Under the pieces are notes generated by a model. That model did no database searches, had not been told where the DNA came from, and was given only the letters and a program-made list of their open reading frames with translations. This document shows positions 7,296 through 16,518 of a DNA stretch of 56,114 nucleotides, piece after piece. The stretch's first letter is position 1. Each line of letters begins with the position of its first letter. The translations under genes and the position numbers were made by a program. Source of the DNA: Bacteroidota bacterium (GTDB lineage: Bacteria; Bacteroidota; Ignavibacteria; Kapaibacteriales; Kapaibacteriaceae); assembly GCA_018266735.1 (NCBI GenBank), contig JAFDZT010000010.1:1-56114 (forward strand), written 5' to 3'.

Positions 7296-10205
7296 ATGAT
7301 CCGTCGGGTACTTCTTTCACTCGCTCTGCTCGCCCCTGTGCTCATTCAGCCATGTGCTGCGCAAGACCGATCGTCGGCCACCTGGTACTTCGGTCGGCAT
7401 GCCGGCCTATCGTTCACCTCCACACCACCCACGCCCCTCACCGATGGTGCCACCACCAACATCGAGGGCACGAGTGTGATCTGTGATAGTCGGACGGGCG
7501 TGATCCTGTTCTACACGGACGGATCGACGATCTGGGACCACAACCACGCTGTCAAGGCAACCGGCATCGGCGGTAGTGTGGCCTCGTCCACACAGGGTCC
7601 GGTGATCGTTCCGCATCCCGGAGATCCCACACGCTTCTATGTCTTCACGGTCGAAGACGAGTCGAGATTCCCCAATTCCGAGGGTAGGGTAACGGAGGTA
7701 CGGGTGCAAGGCGGCGAGGTGATCAGCGTTGGAACGCCTCTTACGCTGCTCACCGGTGTGGCAGAGAAGGTGACGGCGGCCAAGGGCTGCAACGGCCTCG
7801 ACTATTGGGTGATCTTCCGTCTTCGCAACCGCGGCTTCGCAGCCTTCCAGGTCACACGCACGAACGGGTTCTCCGTTGGTTCTCGCGTGAACTCCGCGGT
7901 AGGACTAGTGCTTCCGCTCCAGGCCGATGGTCGCGGAGAGATGAAGGTGTCGCCCGATGGGAAGTGGATCGCCAGTGCATCGGAGATGGTGGCCACGGAA
8001 GTGTTCCAGTTCAACAATGCCACCGGTGTGGTCTCGAATGCGTTGGCCTTTGAACAAGGCGAACAACGGTACGGACTTTCATTCTCGCCGTCGTCGCGCT
8101 TCCTGTACGTGAACAGTGGATGGAAGACGGCAACCGTGAATCACATCTATCAGTACGACATGAATGCCGCCGACATCGCGGCCTCGCGTATCGACGTTGC
8201 AGCAGCGCCTGCCGGTGTTGCCTACGGCGATATGCAGATCGGCACGAATGGTAAGATCTATGTGGCACGATACAACACACAGTACTTGGCCGTGATCGAC
8301 AGACCCGAGGCGCGTGGCGTGGGATGCAACTATATCGATCAAGCCATCCAGTTTCCCGCCGGTTCCACTGTGTATTGGGGACTGCCCAACGTACCGCAGA
8401 ACTTCTTCGTACCGCAACTCACGGGTGCCGACACATCGGCATGCGACAGTAGCGTGATCCGCGTGGGCATCCCTCTGCAACCGGGCTTCACCTATCAGTG
8501 GTCACCCGGCGCGCTCTTCGATGATAGCGTAGCAGCTCAACCTCGTCTCACCGTCAACGGCACAACAACGGTCACACTGCGTGCAACAGATCCACGCGGC
8601 TGCGACATTGTGCAGACCCTTGTGGTACGTGCTATTCCGCTGCCATCGTTGCTGACGGGGGCCGACACGACCATTTGTCGTGGAGGTGTTGCAACACTTC
8701 GTGCTACATCACCAACAGGTGTGTCCTATGCATGGTCTCCCACTGTTGGACTCGATGCCACCACCGGAAGCGAAGTGCATGCCTCACCACCAACGACCAC
8801 CACGTATCGCGCCATGGTCATCGACAAGAACGGATGCACCACCACACGTTCCGTCACGGTCAACGTGAACCCGTTGCCCACGCCATCGCTCGCACCGCGC
8901 GACACCGTGAGTGGATGTGCAAGTGGTGCCGTTGTACTCAATGCAGGTTCGGGGTATCGCGCAACTCGTTGGTCAACCGGTGATGTCACGCCGCAGATCT
9001 CCGTCACCACATCGGGCTCGTACTGGGTGGAAGTGGAAGACGCCAACGGTTGTGCCGGTCGCGATACTGTCTACGTTGCCATTGGTGCGCTGCCCACGAT
9101 CGTGACGAATGCCGACACGACCATTTGTGCCGGCACTACGGCACAACTTCGTGCCGCCGGTGGTGTGCAGTATCGATGGGCACCAGCCAGCGGACTCGAC
9201 GATGCCACACGGCCGGACCCAACAGCAACACTATCAACGTCGACCACCTATACCGTGGTGGTGACAGCGGCCAACGGCTGCGTGGACTCTGCACGTGTGA
9301 CCGTTACGGTGCGACCGGAACCGCATCCCTCGCTTGCACAGGCCGACACGACCATTTGCGCTTGCGACTCCATCGTGCTACGCATCCCGTCCGGATACAC
9401 ACAACCGCGTTGGAACACAGGGAGCACGAACTCTGCGCTCATCGTTCGCACTCCTGGATCATATTCGGCGCGCATCGTTGACCAGTATGGATGCGAGGGC
9501 ACAACGGATACCGTCACCATACAAACGCTCGATCCTGTTGCGAAGATCACTGTGGGCGTGACGCCAACCATGGCGCGCGACAACGTTCCTGTTTCCGTCA
9601 CGCTCACCTTGCTCAATGCCGCAGAACTCGCACAGTGCCTTGGTCAGAACACCACCATCTCTCTCGTGTTGAACTCCACCATTCTTGCACCGACCGATAG
9701 CATCTGCAGAGGTACCATCGATCCGAACAGCGCACAACGCACCGTCTATGTACCGCTGACTTCATTTGTGAACGATGTTGCAACGCTCTCCTATGTGTCG
9801 ACGCTCGGACGGGTCGACAGTACGCCCATTCGCATCGATGGCGCATCATCGCCAACATGCGCCGCGGCTGTCGAGGCCACGAACACCACGTTCACACTTG
9901 ACGAGATCTGCAGAGCCGGCGGCATCGCACGACGGTATCTGAACCGTGTTGCACCGGTGATCATCGCCCCGAATCCCGCATCTGGTGCGGCAACGCTCAT
10001 CTATCTGAGCGATGGCCTTACACCGGTGAGCATCGACATCGTGGACGTGATGGGCAGGGTGGTAGGGAGCATGGCAGCACGACCGTCAACGGTGGGAAGG
10101 AACACTGTCCTCATCGATCTGCACGATCTGCCCGATGGAATGTACACTGTGGTCTGCACCGCATCGCAGGAACGAAGCACACTGTCGTTGGGAGTACGTC
10201 AATGA
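7296..10205 (+). CDS. Large T9SS cargo protein with Ig/PKD-like repeats
   Basis: A 969-residue exported protein. Residues 1-22 are a signal peptide ending CAA. Residues 25-370 form a propeller-like region opening WYFGRHAGLSF, a start common to large Bacteroidota surface proteins. Then come several repeats of about 75-150 residues that open with ADTTIC (residues 456, 606, 683; a variant ADTSAC at 378) and contain Y-x-W-S/A-P and NGC motifs, as in Ig/PKD-like stalks. The C-terminal about 75 residues (APNPASGAATLIY, IVDVMGRVV, LPDGMYTVVC) are a T9SS type A sorting domain. The start is supported by GGAGGG 8 nt upstream. It shares ATGA with the following OmpA gene. Probably a surface adhesin or stalk; the ligand is not deducible. 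Confidence 0.82.
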   Translation: MIRRVLLSLALLAPVLIQPCAAQDRSSATWYFGRHAGLSFTSTPPTPLTDGATTNIEGTSVICDSRTGVILFYTDGSTIWDHNHAVKATGIGGSVASSTQGPVIVPHPGDPTRFYVFTVEDESRFPNSEGRVTEVRVQGGEVISVGTPLTLLTGVAEKVTAAKGCNGLDYWVIFRLRNRGFAAFQVTRTNGFSVGSRVNSAVGLVLPLQADGRGEMKVSPDGKWIASASEMVATEVFQFNNATGVVSNALAFEQGEQRYGLSFSPSSRFLYVNSGWKTATVNHIYQYDMNAADIAASRIDVAAAPAGVAYGDMQIGTNGKIYVARYNTQYLAVIDRPEARGVGCNYIDQAIQFPAGSTVYWGLPNVPQNFFVPQLTGADTSACDSSVIRVGIPLQPGFTYQWSPGALFDDSVAAQPRLTVNGTTTVTLRATDPRGCDIVQTLVVRAIPLPSLLTGADTTICRGGVATLRATSPTGVSYAWSPTVGLDATTGSEVHASPPTTTTYRAMVIDKNGCTTTRSVTVNVNPLPTPSLAPRDTVSGCASGAVVLNAGSGYRATRWSTGDVTPQISVTTSGSYWVEVEDANGCAGRDTVYVAIGALPTIVTNADTTICAGTTAQLRAAGGVQYRWAPASGLDDATRPDPTATLSTSTTYTVVVTAANGCVDSARVTVTVRPEPHPSLAQADTTICACDSIVLRIPSGYTQPRWNTGSTNSALIVRTPGSYSARIVDQYGCEGTTDTVTIQTLDPVAKITVGVTPTMARDNVPVSVTLTLLNAAELAQCLGQNTTISLVLNSTILAPTDSICRGTIDPNSAQRTVYVPLTSFVNDVATLSYVSTLGRVDSTPIRIDGASSPTCAAAVEATNTTFTLDEICRAGGIARRYLNRVAPVIIAPNPASGAATLIYLSDGLTPVSIDIVDVMGRVVGSMAARPSTVGRNTVLIDLHDLPDGMYTVVCTASQERSTLSLGVRQ

Positions 10206-12154
10206 AACGAGCACTTCCAACTCTTGCCGCCTTCATGGTCCTTCTTACGGCTTTCGTTCATGCGCAAGACCGAATGCGATACGGACTCTTTGGACATGCC
10301 ATGGACATCATGAGCACGGCTTCGTTCACTGCTCTTCCGAATGTTCCATGCTGCAGTCCGGGCTTTGGTGATTCGCAGCAGTGGGGATTCGACGCAGGAC
10401 TCATGGTCGACCTTCCGCTCAACAACTACCTTGTGCTTACCGGTCGACTCGGATACTTCATGTATGGCGCGCCCGTCTCGTCCACCGAGTATCGTTTGAT
10501 GAACGTAAGTGGAGAAGCAGTGCCGGGTGAGATCTATCACTCCATCGATGTGTCGCGCAACGCCATCGCACTCGAGGCCACCATTGGCCTGCAGCCCATT
10601 CGCGATCTGACGATCTATGCGGGACCGCATGTCGGATATCTGATCACGAAGACGTATTCGCAATATGAGGAACTCGTGACGCCGGCAACGGGCACGTTCG
10701 AGAACGGTGAACGTCGGCGTCTGCAGTCGAGCGGCGATCTTCCAAATGCCGTGAATCCCGCATTCTACCTCACGATGGGGGCGTCGTACGATATCGCGCT
10801 CACGGAAGATCGCACGTGGTTCGTTGGTCCCGATGTTGCCTACATGTTGCCGCTCACAAAGGTCGTGTCCGATCTCGACTGGAAGACCTCGGCATTGCGC
10901 TTCGGGCTCACCGTGAAGTATTCACCGCTCGGAGAGGAAGGTCCGCGTGGACCCAACTACAGGTCGACCCTCAAAGCATCCGTAAGCGCATCCGGACTTG
11001 AGGCCGATGGGCGTGAGCTTCCATCGGTGACGTTACGCGTGGAAGAGTTTCTGTCGACACAAATGAAACCACTCCTGCCCTATGTGTTCTTCTCGGAGAA
11101 CTCTGCGCAGATCCCGCCACGTTATTCGCGACGTAATGCCGAAACGATACGACAGTTCAGTGAGCAACGGTTGCACAATGCCTCCATGCTCGATGCCTAT
11201 CATGAAGTGCTCAACGTGATCGGTCGACGGATGCTGGAGTATCCCGACGCACGGATCACGATCACCGGTTGCACGTCCGAGCAAGGCGTCGAGGCGTCGA
11301 ACACGAAGCTCTCCGATCAACGTGCACGGGCCGTGCGCGACTACCTCGTGCAAGTGTGGGGCATTGCGCCCGATCGCATCACGGTGCAATCGCGTGCACT
11401 CCCCAGCGTTCCGTCCAACGTGAAGGAACGCGACGGCGTCGAAGAGAACCGCCGTGCAGAGATCACCACCACAGATCCGCGTGTGCTCGATCCGATCTGG
11501 ACCACCGACACATCGCGAACCATCACTCCACCGGGCATTCGATTCCGCATGCTGGGATCTGTGGAGAGCGGATTGGATTCGTGGACGTTGCAGGCACTAC
11601 AGGACGATGTGCTCGTGAAGGAATTCAGCGGACGTGACTCGTTGCCCGCCTACGTCGACTGGGACCTCCAGAACGATCAGACGCATGTGCCACGAGCTCC
11701 GAGTTCCATCGACTACATCCTCTCGGTGAAGGACCTCGCCGGCAACATCGTTTCGGAAGATGGTCCATCCATCGACGTTGAGCAGATCACCCTCTCGAAA
11801 AAACGACGGGAACGCATCAAGGACATGGAGATCGACAGGTACTCGCTCATCGCCTTCGACTTTGCGGACTCGACCGTGTCGGCACAGAATGCACGTCTGC
11901 TCGAGCGAATCAAGAAGAACATCTCGCTCGCAGCGACGGTGCATGTGAGCGGACATACCGATCGGATCGGTGACGCCGACTTCAACCAGCGACTCTCGGA
12001 AGGCAGAGCACGCAACGTGGCCTCGGCACTCAATGCCGGAACGATGAACGTCGAGGGCAAGGGCGCGCAAGGTCTGCTCTACAACAACGATCTACCGGAA
12101 GGCCGCTTCTATTCGCGCACCGTGAACATTCTGGTGGAAACGCCCATCGAATGA
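10202..12154 (+). CDS. Outer-membrane protein with two OmpA-family domains
   Basis: Has a signal peptide (to about residue 22, HAQ), then an about 230-residue beta-barrel-like region (GFDAGLMVDLPLNNYLVL, GPHVGYLI, SALRFGLTVKYSP). A first OmpA-like peptidoglycan-binding domain spans about residues 290-430, with SDQRARAVRDYLVQ and ENRRAEI. A beta-rich linker follows, then a second OmpA-like domain (about 540-650: FDFADSTVSAQNARLLERI, SGHTDRIGD, SEGRARNVASAL). It presumably links the outer membrane to peptidoglycan. Two OmpA domains with an intervening linker is unusual. The ATGA overlap with the preceding T9SS cargo gene suggests joint production. The stop codon forms half of a TGATCA shared with the convergent gene. 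Confidence 0.85.
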   Translation: MKRALPTLAAFMVLLTAFVHAQDRMRYGLFGHAMDIMSTASFTALPNVPCCSPGFGDSQQWGFDAGLMVDLPLNNYLVLTGRLGYFMYGAPVSSTEYRLMNVSGEAVPGEIYHSIDVSRNAIALEATIGLQPIRDLTIYAGPHVGYLITKTYSQYEELVTPATGTFENGERRRLQSSGDLPNAVNPAFYLTMGASYDIALTEDRTWFVGPDVAYMLPLTKVVSDLDWKTSALRFGLTVKYSPLGEEGPRGPNYRSTLKASVSASGLEADGRELPSVTLRVEEFLSTQMKPLLPYVFFSENSAQIPPRYSRRNAETIRQFSEQRLHNASMLDAYHEVLNVIGRRMLEYPDARITITGCTSEQGVEASNTKLSDQRARAVRDYLVQVWGIAPDRITVQSRALPSVPSNVKERDGVEENRRAEITTTDPRVLDPIWTTDTSRTITPPGIRFRMLGSVESGLDSWTLQALQDDVLVKEFSGRDSLPAYVDWDLQNDQTHVPRAPSSIDYILSVKDLAGNIVSEDGPSIDVEQITLSKKRRERIKDMEIDRYSLIAFDFADSTVSAQNARLLERIKKNISLAATVHVSGHTDRIGDADFNQRLSEGRARNVASALNAGTMNVEGKGAQGLLYNNDLPEGRFYSRTVNILVETPIE

Positions 12155-12574
12155 TCACATGCCGAAGATGTTCACGCCTTTTGGCATGCTCACGACGGTG
12201 ATGCCGAGCACAACGAGTATGATGGACGTGAGCACGACGAGCATCATGTTGCGCGCCGTTCCCACCGCCGATCCCTTGCTCCACCTGCCGCGCATATGCA
12301 GCACGGCAAGAGCCAAAAGCATGCAGAACGCGTGCTCAAGGCGATGCCGCAACATCATGCCTGCATCGTCCCACCGACCGATCAGCTGGACGAGGCCGAT
12401 CGCGAACTGGAACGTCATCATCAGCGCATAGATGCGCAACGAGAGCAATGCCGACTTGGAAAGGGCGCGCTTTCCAAGGAAGGCGGCAAGGCACAAGACA
12501 AAGGACACGATGCCAAGGAGAAAAATGATCCAGCGATCGTGACTGTGAATGGTCGAGATCAGGTCCATGTGCAT
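12155..12574 (-). CDS. Small integral membrane protein, unknown
   Basis: 139 residues, four predicted membrane helices (about residues 15-35, 45-70, 80-95, 108-130), with a short His-containing N-terminus and RHRLEHAFCML between helices. No family recognised. The start may be 12574 or the ATG at 12568; the latter leaves MDLISTIHSHDRW. A TATGTTCG box lies upstream on the minus strand. It is convergent with the OmpA gene, with which it shares a TGATCA double stop, and divergent from the exported protein at 12629, so it is probably a single-gene unit. Confidence 0.65.
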   Translation of the reverse strand: MHMDLISTIHSHDRWIIFLLGIVSFVLCLAAFLGKRALSKSALLSLRIYALMMTFQFAIGLVQLIGRWDDAGMMLRHRLEHAFCMLLALAVLHMRGRWSKGSAVGTARNMMLVVLTSIILVVLGITVVSMPKGVNIFGM

Positions 12575-12592
12575 TTCAGAATGGTGACGAAG

Positions 12593-12622
12593 TTGCTACG
12601 AACATACGATGCCCGTAAGTTG
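12593..12622 (+). promoter_or_regulatory. Promoter of the exported protein at 12629
   Basis: TTG (12593-12595), 20 nt spacer, then TAAGTTG (12616-12622), one T short of TAnnTTTG. The ATG follows 6 nt later, again implying a very short leader. Spacing fits the Bacteroidota -33/-7 arrangement. Confidence 0.4.
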
Positions 12623-12628
12623 TAACGC

Positions 12629-13708
12629 ATGTTCACCACTCGTTGTGTTCTTCCGTTCCTCCTTGCCGCCCTTTGTACCCTTGTGCCGCTTCGCGCGCAG
12701 GGACCGTATTTCTATCGGCCGTTGGACTACGGGTCCATGTCGATGTTCACACCATGGAACGTGGTGCTGAACGGCAGCTACGACATCATTCAGCTCGACG
12801 GAAAGAACCGCCACATCTTCGAGCTACCGTATGGCACGGGCTTCGAGAATGTGGTGAAGAACTGCATCAACATGGGCGCAACGATCTCGCAGATCGGGTG
12901 GGGACGTTGGCTCACAACGGAAGTGTTCCCGTTGAACTTCACCAAAGAGGGCGGTCAGTGGCTTCCCAACTATCAACTACACCTGATCGGTGGCGGGATG
13001 ACCTATCGCATGCTGGAGGAATGGTTCGAGCACAACAAGGTGGCAGCACCCGGAGCATGGGCCGTTGGTACGATGATCACCTATCATATGCTGAACGAAG
13101 TAGTTGAGAACGAGGGGTATGTCGGATACAATTCCGATCCCATTGCAGATCTGATGATCTTCGATTGGTTGGGGATCGTGTTGTTCACGAGCGATGATGT
13201 ATCGCGATTCTTTGCCGAAGACCTGCACATGGCAGATTGGTCCAACCTGCCGATGATCACGTTCCCCGGTGCGAGGCTTGGAAACAACGGCTTGTACTAC
13301 TCGCTGAAGTGGACCGTGCCCGGTACCGACGACAAGTGGAGCGTATGGTATCTGATGGGCATGAGCAACATGGCCGGACCGTCGTATCACGTCGACGCAG
13401 AGAACAGTATCAGTGTTGGAGCGGGACTGCGAGGGAAGACCTTGTACACGGTCGATCCAAGCGTGCGGCTCTTGAGTCTGAACCTCGTTCCAACGGCTGG
13501 TATCTACTGGGACAAGAACAACTCGCTGATGGCATCGCTGCAAGTGAGCGGACAAGAAGATCAAACCGTGATCGGGCAATTCTATCCCGGCGTGTTCCGC
13601 CTTGGCCCTATCTCTCCGGCGGTGTGGGCATCGTATGGCAGCAATGGTTCGGTAGGTGTTGGCATTGCCTTCCAGGGAACATTCGGCATTGGCTATCGCA
13701 ATAAGTGA
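12629..13708 (+). CDS. Exported protein of unknown function
   Basis: 359 residues with a clear signal peptide (residues 1-24, ending PLRAQ). The mature part begins YFYRPLDYGSMSMFTPWNVVLNGSYDI and contains many aromatic/Gly alternations. A hydrophobic central stretch (GMTYRMLEEWFEH, GTMITYHMLNEVVEN, DPIADLMIFDWLGIVLF) looks like membrane-embedded helices. The C-terminal third (SVGAGLRGKTLY, LNLVPTAGIYWD, VGVGIAFQGTFGIGYRNK) looks like outer-membrane beta-strands. No known family recognised; an outer-membrane or membrane-associated role is inferred. It ends 3 bp from the convergent miaB stop. Confidence 0.7.
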   Translation: MFTTRCVLPFLLAALCTLVPLRAQGPYFYRPLDYGSMSMFTPWNVVLNGSYDIIQLDGKNRHIFELPYGTGFENVVKNCINMGATISQIGWGRWLTTEVFPLNFTKEGGQWLPNYQLHLIGGGMTYRMLEEWFEHNKVAAPGAWAVGTMITYHMLNEVVENEGYVGYNSDPIADLMIFDWLGIVLFTSDDVSRFFAEDLHMADWSNLPMITFPGARLGNNGLYYSLKWTVPGTDDKWSVWYLMGMSNMAGPSYHVDAENSISVGAGLRGKTLYTVDPSVRLLSLNLVPTAGIYWDKNNSLMASLQVSGQEDQTVIGQFYPGVFRLGPISPAVWASYGSNGSVGVGIAFQGTFGIGYRNK

Positions 13709-13711
13709 GCG

Positions 13712-15091
13712 TTAGAGCAGCTCACCGAACAGCGTCGCACTCGAGGCACGCACGATCCTCGCCGTTACAAGGTCGCCAACATTGTATCCGCGAAGGTGAT
13801 CGTGCGGGAAGATCACCACTCGATTCGTATCGGTGCGACCTTGCCACTCCATTGTATTGCGTTTGCTTGGTCCATCGACCAGGATCTCTTCGACCGCACC
13901 AACATTCGTGGCGAACAACTGACCCGAGATCTGCACTTGTTGTTCGATGATCTCATTCAGTCGACGGATCTTCACGTCATGCGGAACATCATCGCCCATC
14001 TTCCATGCCTTCGTGTTCTCGCGTGGTGAATACGCATACATGTAGGCAAGGTCGTAGCGCACTTCGCGCATCACGTCCATCGTCATGCGATGATCGTCCT
14101 CGGTCTCCGTACAAAACCCCGCAATGATGTCGGTGCTCAACGACACCATCGGCATGGCACGTCGGATCCGTTCGATCAGGCGCAGATAATGGTCGACGCG
14201 ATACGTGCGATTCATCAGCTCGAGGATCCTGTCGGACCCGCTCTGCAACGGCACATGAATGAACTTGCAGATGGCATCGTACGATGCCATGGTCTCGATC
14301 AGCTTCTCGCTCATGTCCTGCGGATGCGGTGTGCTGTAGCGCAAGCGCATGTGCGGTGTGGCCTTCGCGCATGCGGCCAGCAGATCGGCAAAGTCGGCGC
14401 CCGACGTGTCGTCACGATACGAGTTCACGTTCTGCCCCAAGAGCGTGGTCTCCTTGAACCCTTGGTCCCACAACATCTTCACTTCGTCCACCACGCTCGA
14501 CATGGACCGTGAACGCTCACGACCTCGCGTGAAGGGCACCACACAGAACGTACAGAACTTATCGCAGCCGCGGCTGATGCTCACAAAGGCAGAACGTCCT
14601 TCTTTCCGAACCGGCATCAGATCTTCGTATGTCTCGATGCGTGAAAGCTGAACGGCCACACCCTTCGATCCGTCGAAGGCCGCATCCACAAGCGTGGGAA
14701 GCTTGCGATACTCATCGGGTCCCACCACCACATCCACGAGGCGCTCTTCCAACAACTTCCCTCGCAGCCGTTCCGCCATACATCCCAACACGCCAACCAC
14801 AAGATCTGCCTTGCGCTTGCGATAGTACTTCAGCATGTTGAGTCGTGTATGTACTTTGTGCTCGGCATTCTCGCGGATCGAGCAGGTGTTGATCAGGATC
14901 ACGTCGGCATTGTCGGGCGTGTCGGTCTGCGCATAGCCATTGGCATGCATCACCCCAAGCACGATCTCCGAATCGCTCACGTTCATGGAGCAGCCGTACG
15001 TTTCCACGTAGACCTTTTTGCCCATGCCCAAAGGGAGCATGGAAGGCGGCGTGGCGGCAAGGTCGAGGATGGGAAGTTCTATCTCTGGCAT
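13712..15091 (-). CDS. miaB: tRNA-2-methylthio-N6-dimethylallyladenosine synthase
   Basis: Radical-SAM methylthiotransferase that converts i6A37 to ms2i6A37 in tRNAs reading UNN codons. The N-terminal UPF0004 domain has its three cluster cysteines in YGCSMN, INTCSIRENAE and LGCMAER. The radical-SAM cluster motif CDKFCTFC is Cys176, Cys180 and Cys183. A TRAM domain closes the protein (EILVDGPSKRN, GRTDTNRVVIFP, VGDLVTARI). 459 residues is normal for MiaB rather than MtaB/RimO. A perfect TAGTTTTG box sits 8 nt upstream of the ATG. Single-gene unit, convergent with the gene at 12629. Confidence 0.95.
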   Translation of the reverse strand: MPEIELPILDLAATPPSMLPLGMGKKVYVETYGCSMNVSDSEIVLGVMHANGYAQTDTPDNADVILINTCSIRENAEHKVHTRLNMLKYYRKRKADLVVGVLGCMAERLRGKLLEERLVDVVVGPDEYRKLPTLVDAAFDGSKGVAVQLSRIETYEDLMPVRKEGRSAFVSISRGCDKFCTFCVVPFTRGRERSRSMSSVVDEVKMLWDQGFKETTLLGQNVNSYRDDTSGADFADLLAACAKATPHMRLRYSTPHPQDMSEKLIETMASYDAICKFIHVPLQSGSDRILELMNRTYRVDHYLRLIERIRRAMPMVSLSTDIIAGFCTETEDDHRMTMDVMREVRYDLAYMYAYSPRENTKAWKMGDDVPHDVKIRRLNEIIEQQVQISGQLFATNVGAVEEILVDGPSKRNTMEWQGRTDTNRVVIFPHDHLRGYNVGDLVTARIVRASSATLFGELL

Positions 15092-15099
15092 AGGACCGG

Positions 15100-15107
15100 C
15101 AAAACTA
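15100..15107 (-). promoter_or_regulatory. -7 promoter element of miaB
   Basis: The minus strand reads TAGTTTTG, an exact TAnnTTTG match, ending 8 nt before the miaB ATG; the predicted transcript would have a leader of only about 3 nt. No TTG was found at -33. Confidence 0.55.
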
Positions 15108-15154
15108 CAAAGGATCGCCTGTCACGTTCCATAGGGTCTGCGTCCCGTGCCACT

Positions 15155-15514
15155 ATGGACACCCCTCTCATCCAAAAGACCTATGCCTTTGCCGTGGTGG
15201 CAGCACGCTGGGGTAGGCTGCGTGCGGCGCTGGGCGCGCCGGGCGACATCGACGATGCATTCATTCAGTCGTGCCTGTCTGCCGGAGCACGCATCGAGCA
15301 GGCCACCGGGGCGAGCACGCGCGAAGAGTTCCTGATGCAATTGCGCATGGCCGACTCGAGCATTCGCGACGCCAAGTACTGGCTCCGTTTGTTGGACGAT
15401 CTGGACGAGATCGCCCCCGAAGACGCAACGGAACTACACGATGCGGCAGAGGAGGCGCATCGGATCGTCTTGGCATGTATACGAACGGCGAAGGCGAAGG
15501 AGCATAAGATCTGA
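15155..15514 (+). CDS. Four-helix-bundle protein
   Basis: 119 residues, all-alpha. It aligns by eye with the four-helix-bundle (IVS/S23-related) family: an YAFAVVAARW first helix, the SAGARIEQATGASTREEF segment, and LRMADSSIRDAKYWLRLLDDLD. In that family the second helix usually reads R(S/A)xxSIxANIxEAxGA and the third ETRYWLRLL. The ATG at 15155 is chosen because the similarity begins there; longer in-frame starts run over the miaB promoter. Function in this family is unknown; members are often found in accessory or phase-variable positions. It stands at the edge of a low-GC stretch. Confidence 0.75.
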   Translation: MDTPLIQKTYAFAVVAARWGRLRAALGAPGDIDDAFIQSCLSAGARIEQATGASTREEFLMQLRMADSSIRDAKYWLRLLDDLDEIAPEDATELHDAAEEAHRIVLACIRTAKAKEHKI

Positions 15515-15553
15515 ACGTTCAACGTGTCTCGATTTCATTGCAAATTGTGCGGT

Positions 15554-16456
15554 ATGAACAATGTGATCCTATCGCTGACATTGTCGTTCGTCGTCGTCAC
15601 GATGACCGGCTGCACACCAACCGTGACCACGCCCACGGTTCCAATGGCCAATGCCATCGACACGCTGTCGTCGAAAGAAAACGTTGCTCGGTTCGTGAAG
15701 GCCAATGGCCCTGCATGGGCTCGTGATTCCGATCCGTATCGCGATAATCCGTGCGATACGATGAAGGACCTCATTACCCGGTACTTCAAAGTTGATTGCA
15801 ATGATGATGGTCGCACAGATCTGGTTGTCAATGGCACCAAAAACATCTATGTGATGATCGATAAAGGTGATGGCAGCTTCTCAACATTTCTTGAGTACCG
15901 GAGCACGAACTATGCGCGGTTGCTGTACGTGCGGGAAGTGATCAAACGATCACCGCGAACACTGATCATCGTTGACAATGTCCAGAATGCTTGCTACACC
16001 GTCGACACAACCCCGCTCGCCACAGATACCTTGGTCATAGTCGGCGGCCTTCTCGTCTACCACATGACTACACCGGCCGATCAACCGATCACATCGATCA
16101 CCATGGTCGCGCAAGGGTGCTATGGTTTTTGTCCGCGCTACACGATCCGAATCGACGCAAGGAGAAATGCATTCTACACGGCTGGAGAATACTGCGACAC
16201 GACCGGAGACTTCATCGCTACGCTCGATGCACGAGTGGTTGATCCGCTGTATGAGGTCTCTCACTACATCAACCCCATTTCCTATCCCAACCAGCTATGG
16301 GGAGGCGTGTCAGACATTTCTGAGTACACCTTCACGTTCACGTTCAAGGATGGCAGCTCGAAGTCGATCACAACAGATGCCATTGCCTCCACGAGCTTCG
16401 CCTCGATCATCAGTTACATCGAAACGCTGCGAACGACGCAGAATTGGAAAAAGTAA
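15554..16456 (+). CDS. Lipoprotein with DUF6438-like domain
   Basis: 300 residues from the ATG at 15554, which gives a tidy lipoprotein signal ending in TMTGC; the frame extends upstream to 15524 but would put charged residues before it. An early segment DCNDDGRTDLVV resembles the Ca-binding loop of FG-GAP/VCBS repeats. The C-terminal half (ITMVAQGCYGFCPRYTIRIDARRNAFYTAGEY) matches the GCxGxCPxYxxxI pattern of DUF6438. Sampled lines are near 40% GC, clearly below most of the window, so recent acquisition is plausible. Probably periplasmic; function unknown. Confidence 0.7.
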   Translation: MNNVILSLTLSFVVVTMTGCTPTVTTPTVPMANAIDTLSSKENVARFVKANGPAWARDSDPYRDNPCDTMKDLITRYFKVDCNDDGRTDLVVNGTKNIYVMIDKGDGSFSTFLEYRSTNYARLLYVREVIKRSPRTLIIVDNVQNACYTVDTTPLATDTLVIVGGLLVYHMTTPADQPITSITMVAQGCYGFCPRYTIRIDARRNAFYTAGEYCDTTGDFIATLDARVVDPLYEVSHYINPISYPNQLWGGVSDISEYTFTFTFKDGSSKSITTDAIASTSFASIISYIETLRTTQNWKK

Positions 16457-16518
16457 CCGGCGCGCCACTTCTGATTTGAGATTCGTACCGCAAATGGTCG
16501 GAGTAGAGCGTGCATACA

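Noticed and set aside
8686..8697. A second exact copy of the MarR palindrome GTGTTGCAACAC
   Set aside because: Lies in mid-coding sequence of the large T9SS gene as common Gly-Val-Ala-Thr-Leu codons, with no promoter nearby; probably chance.
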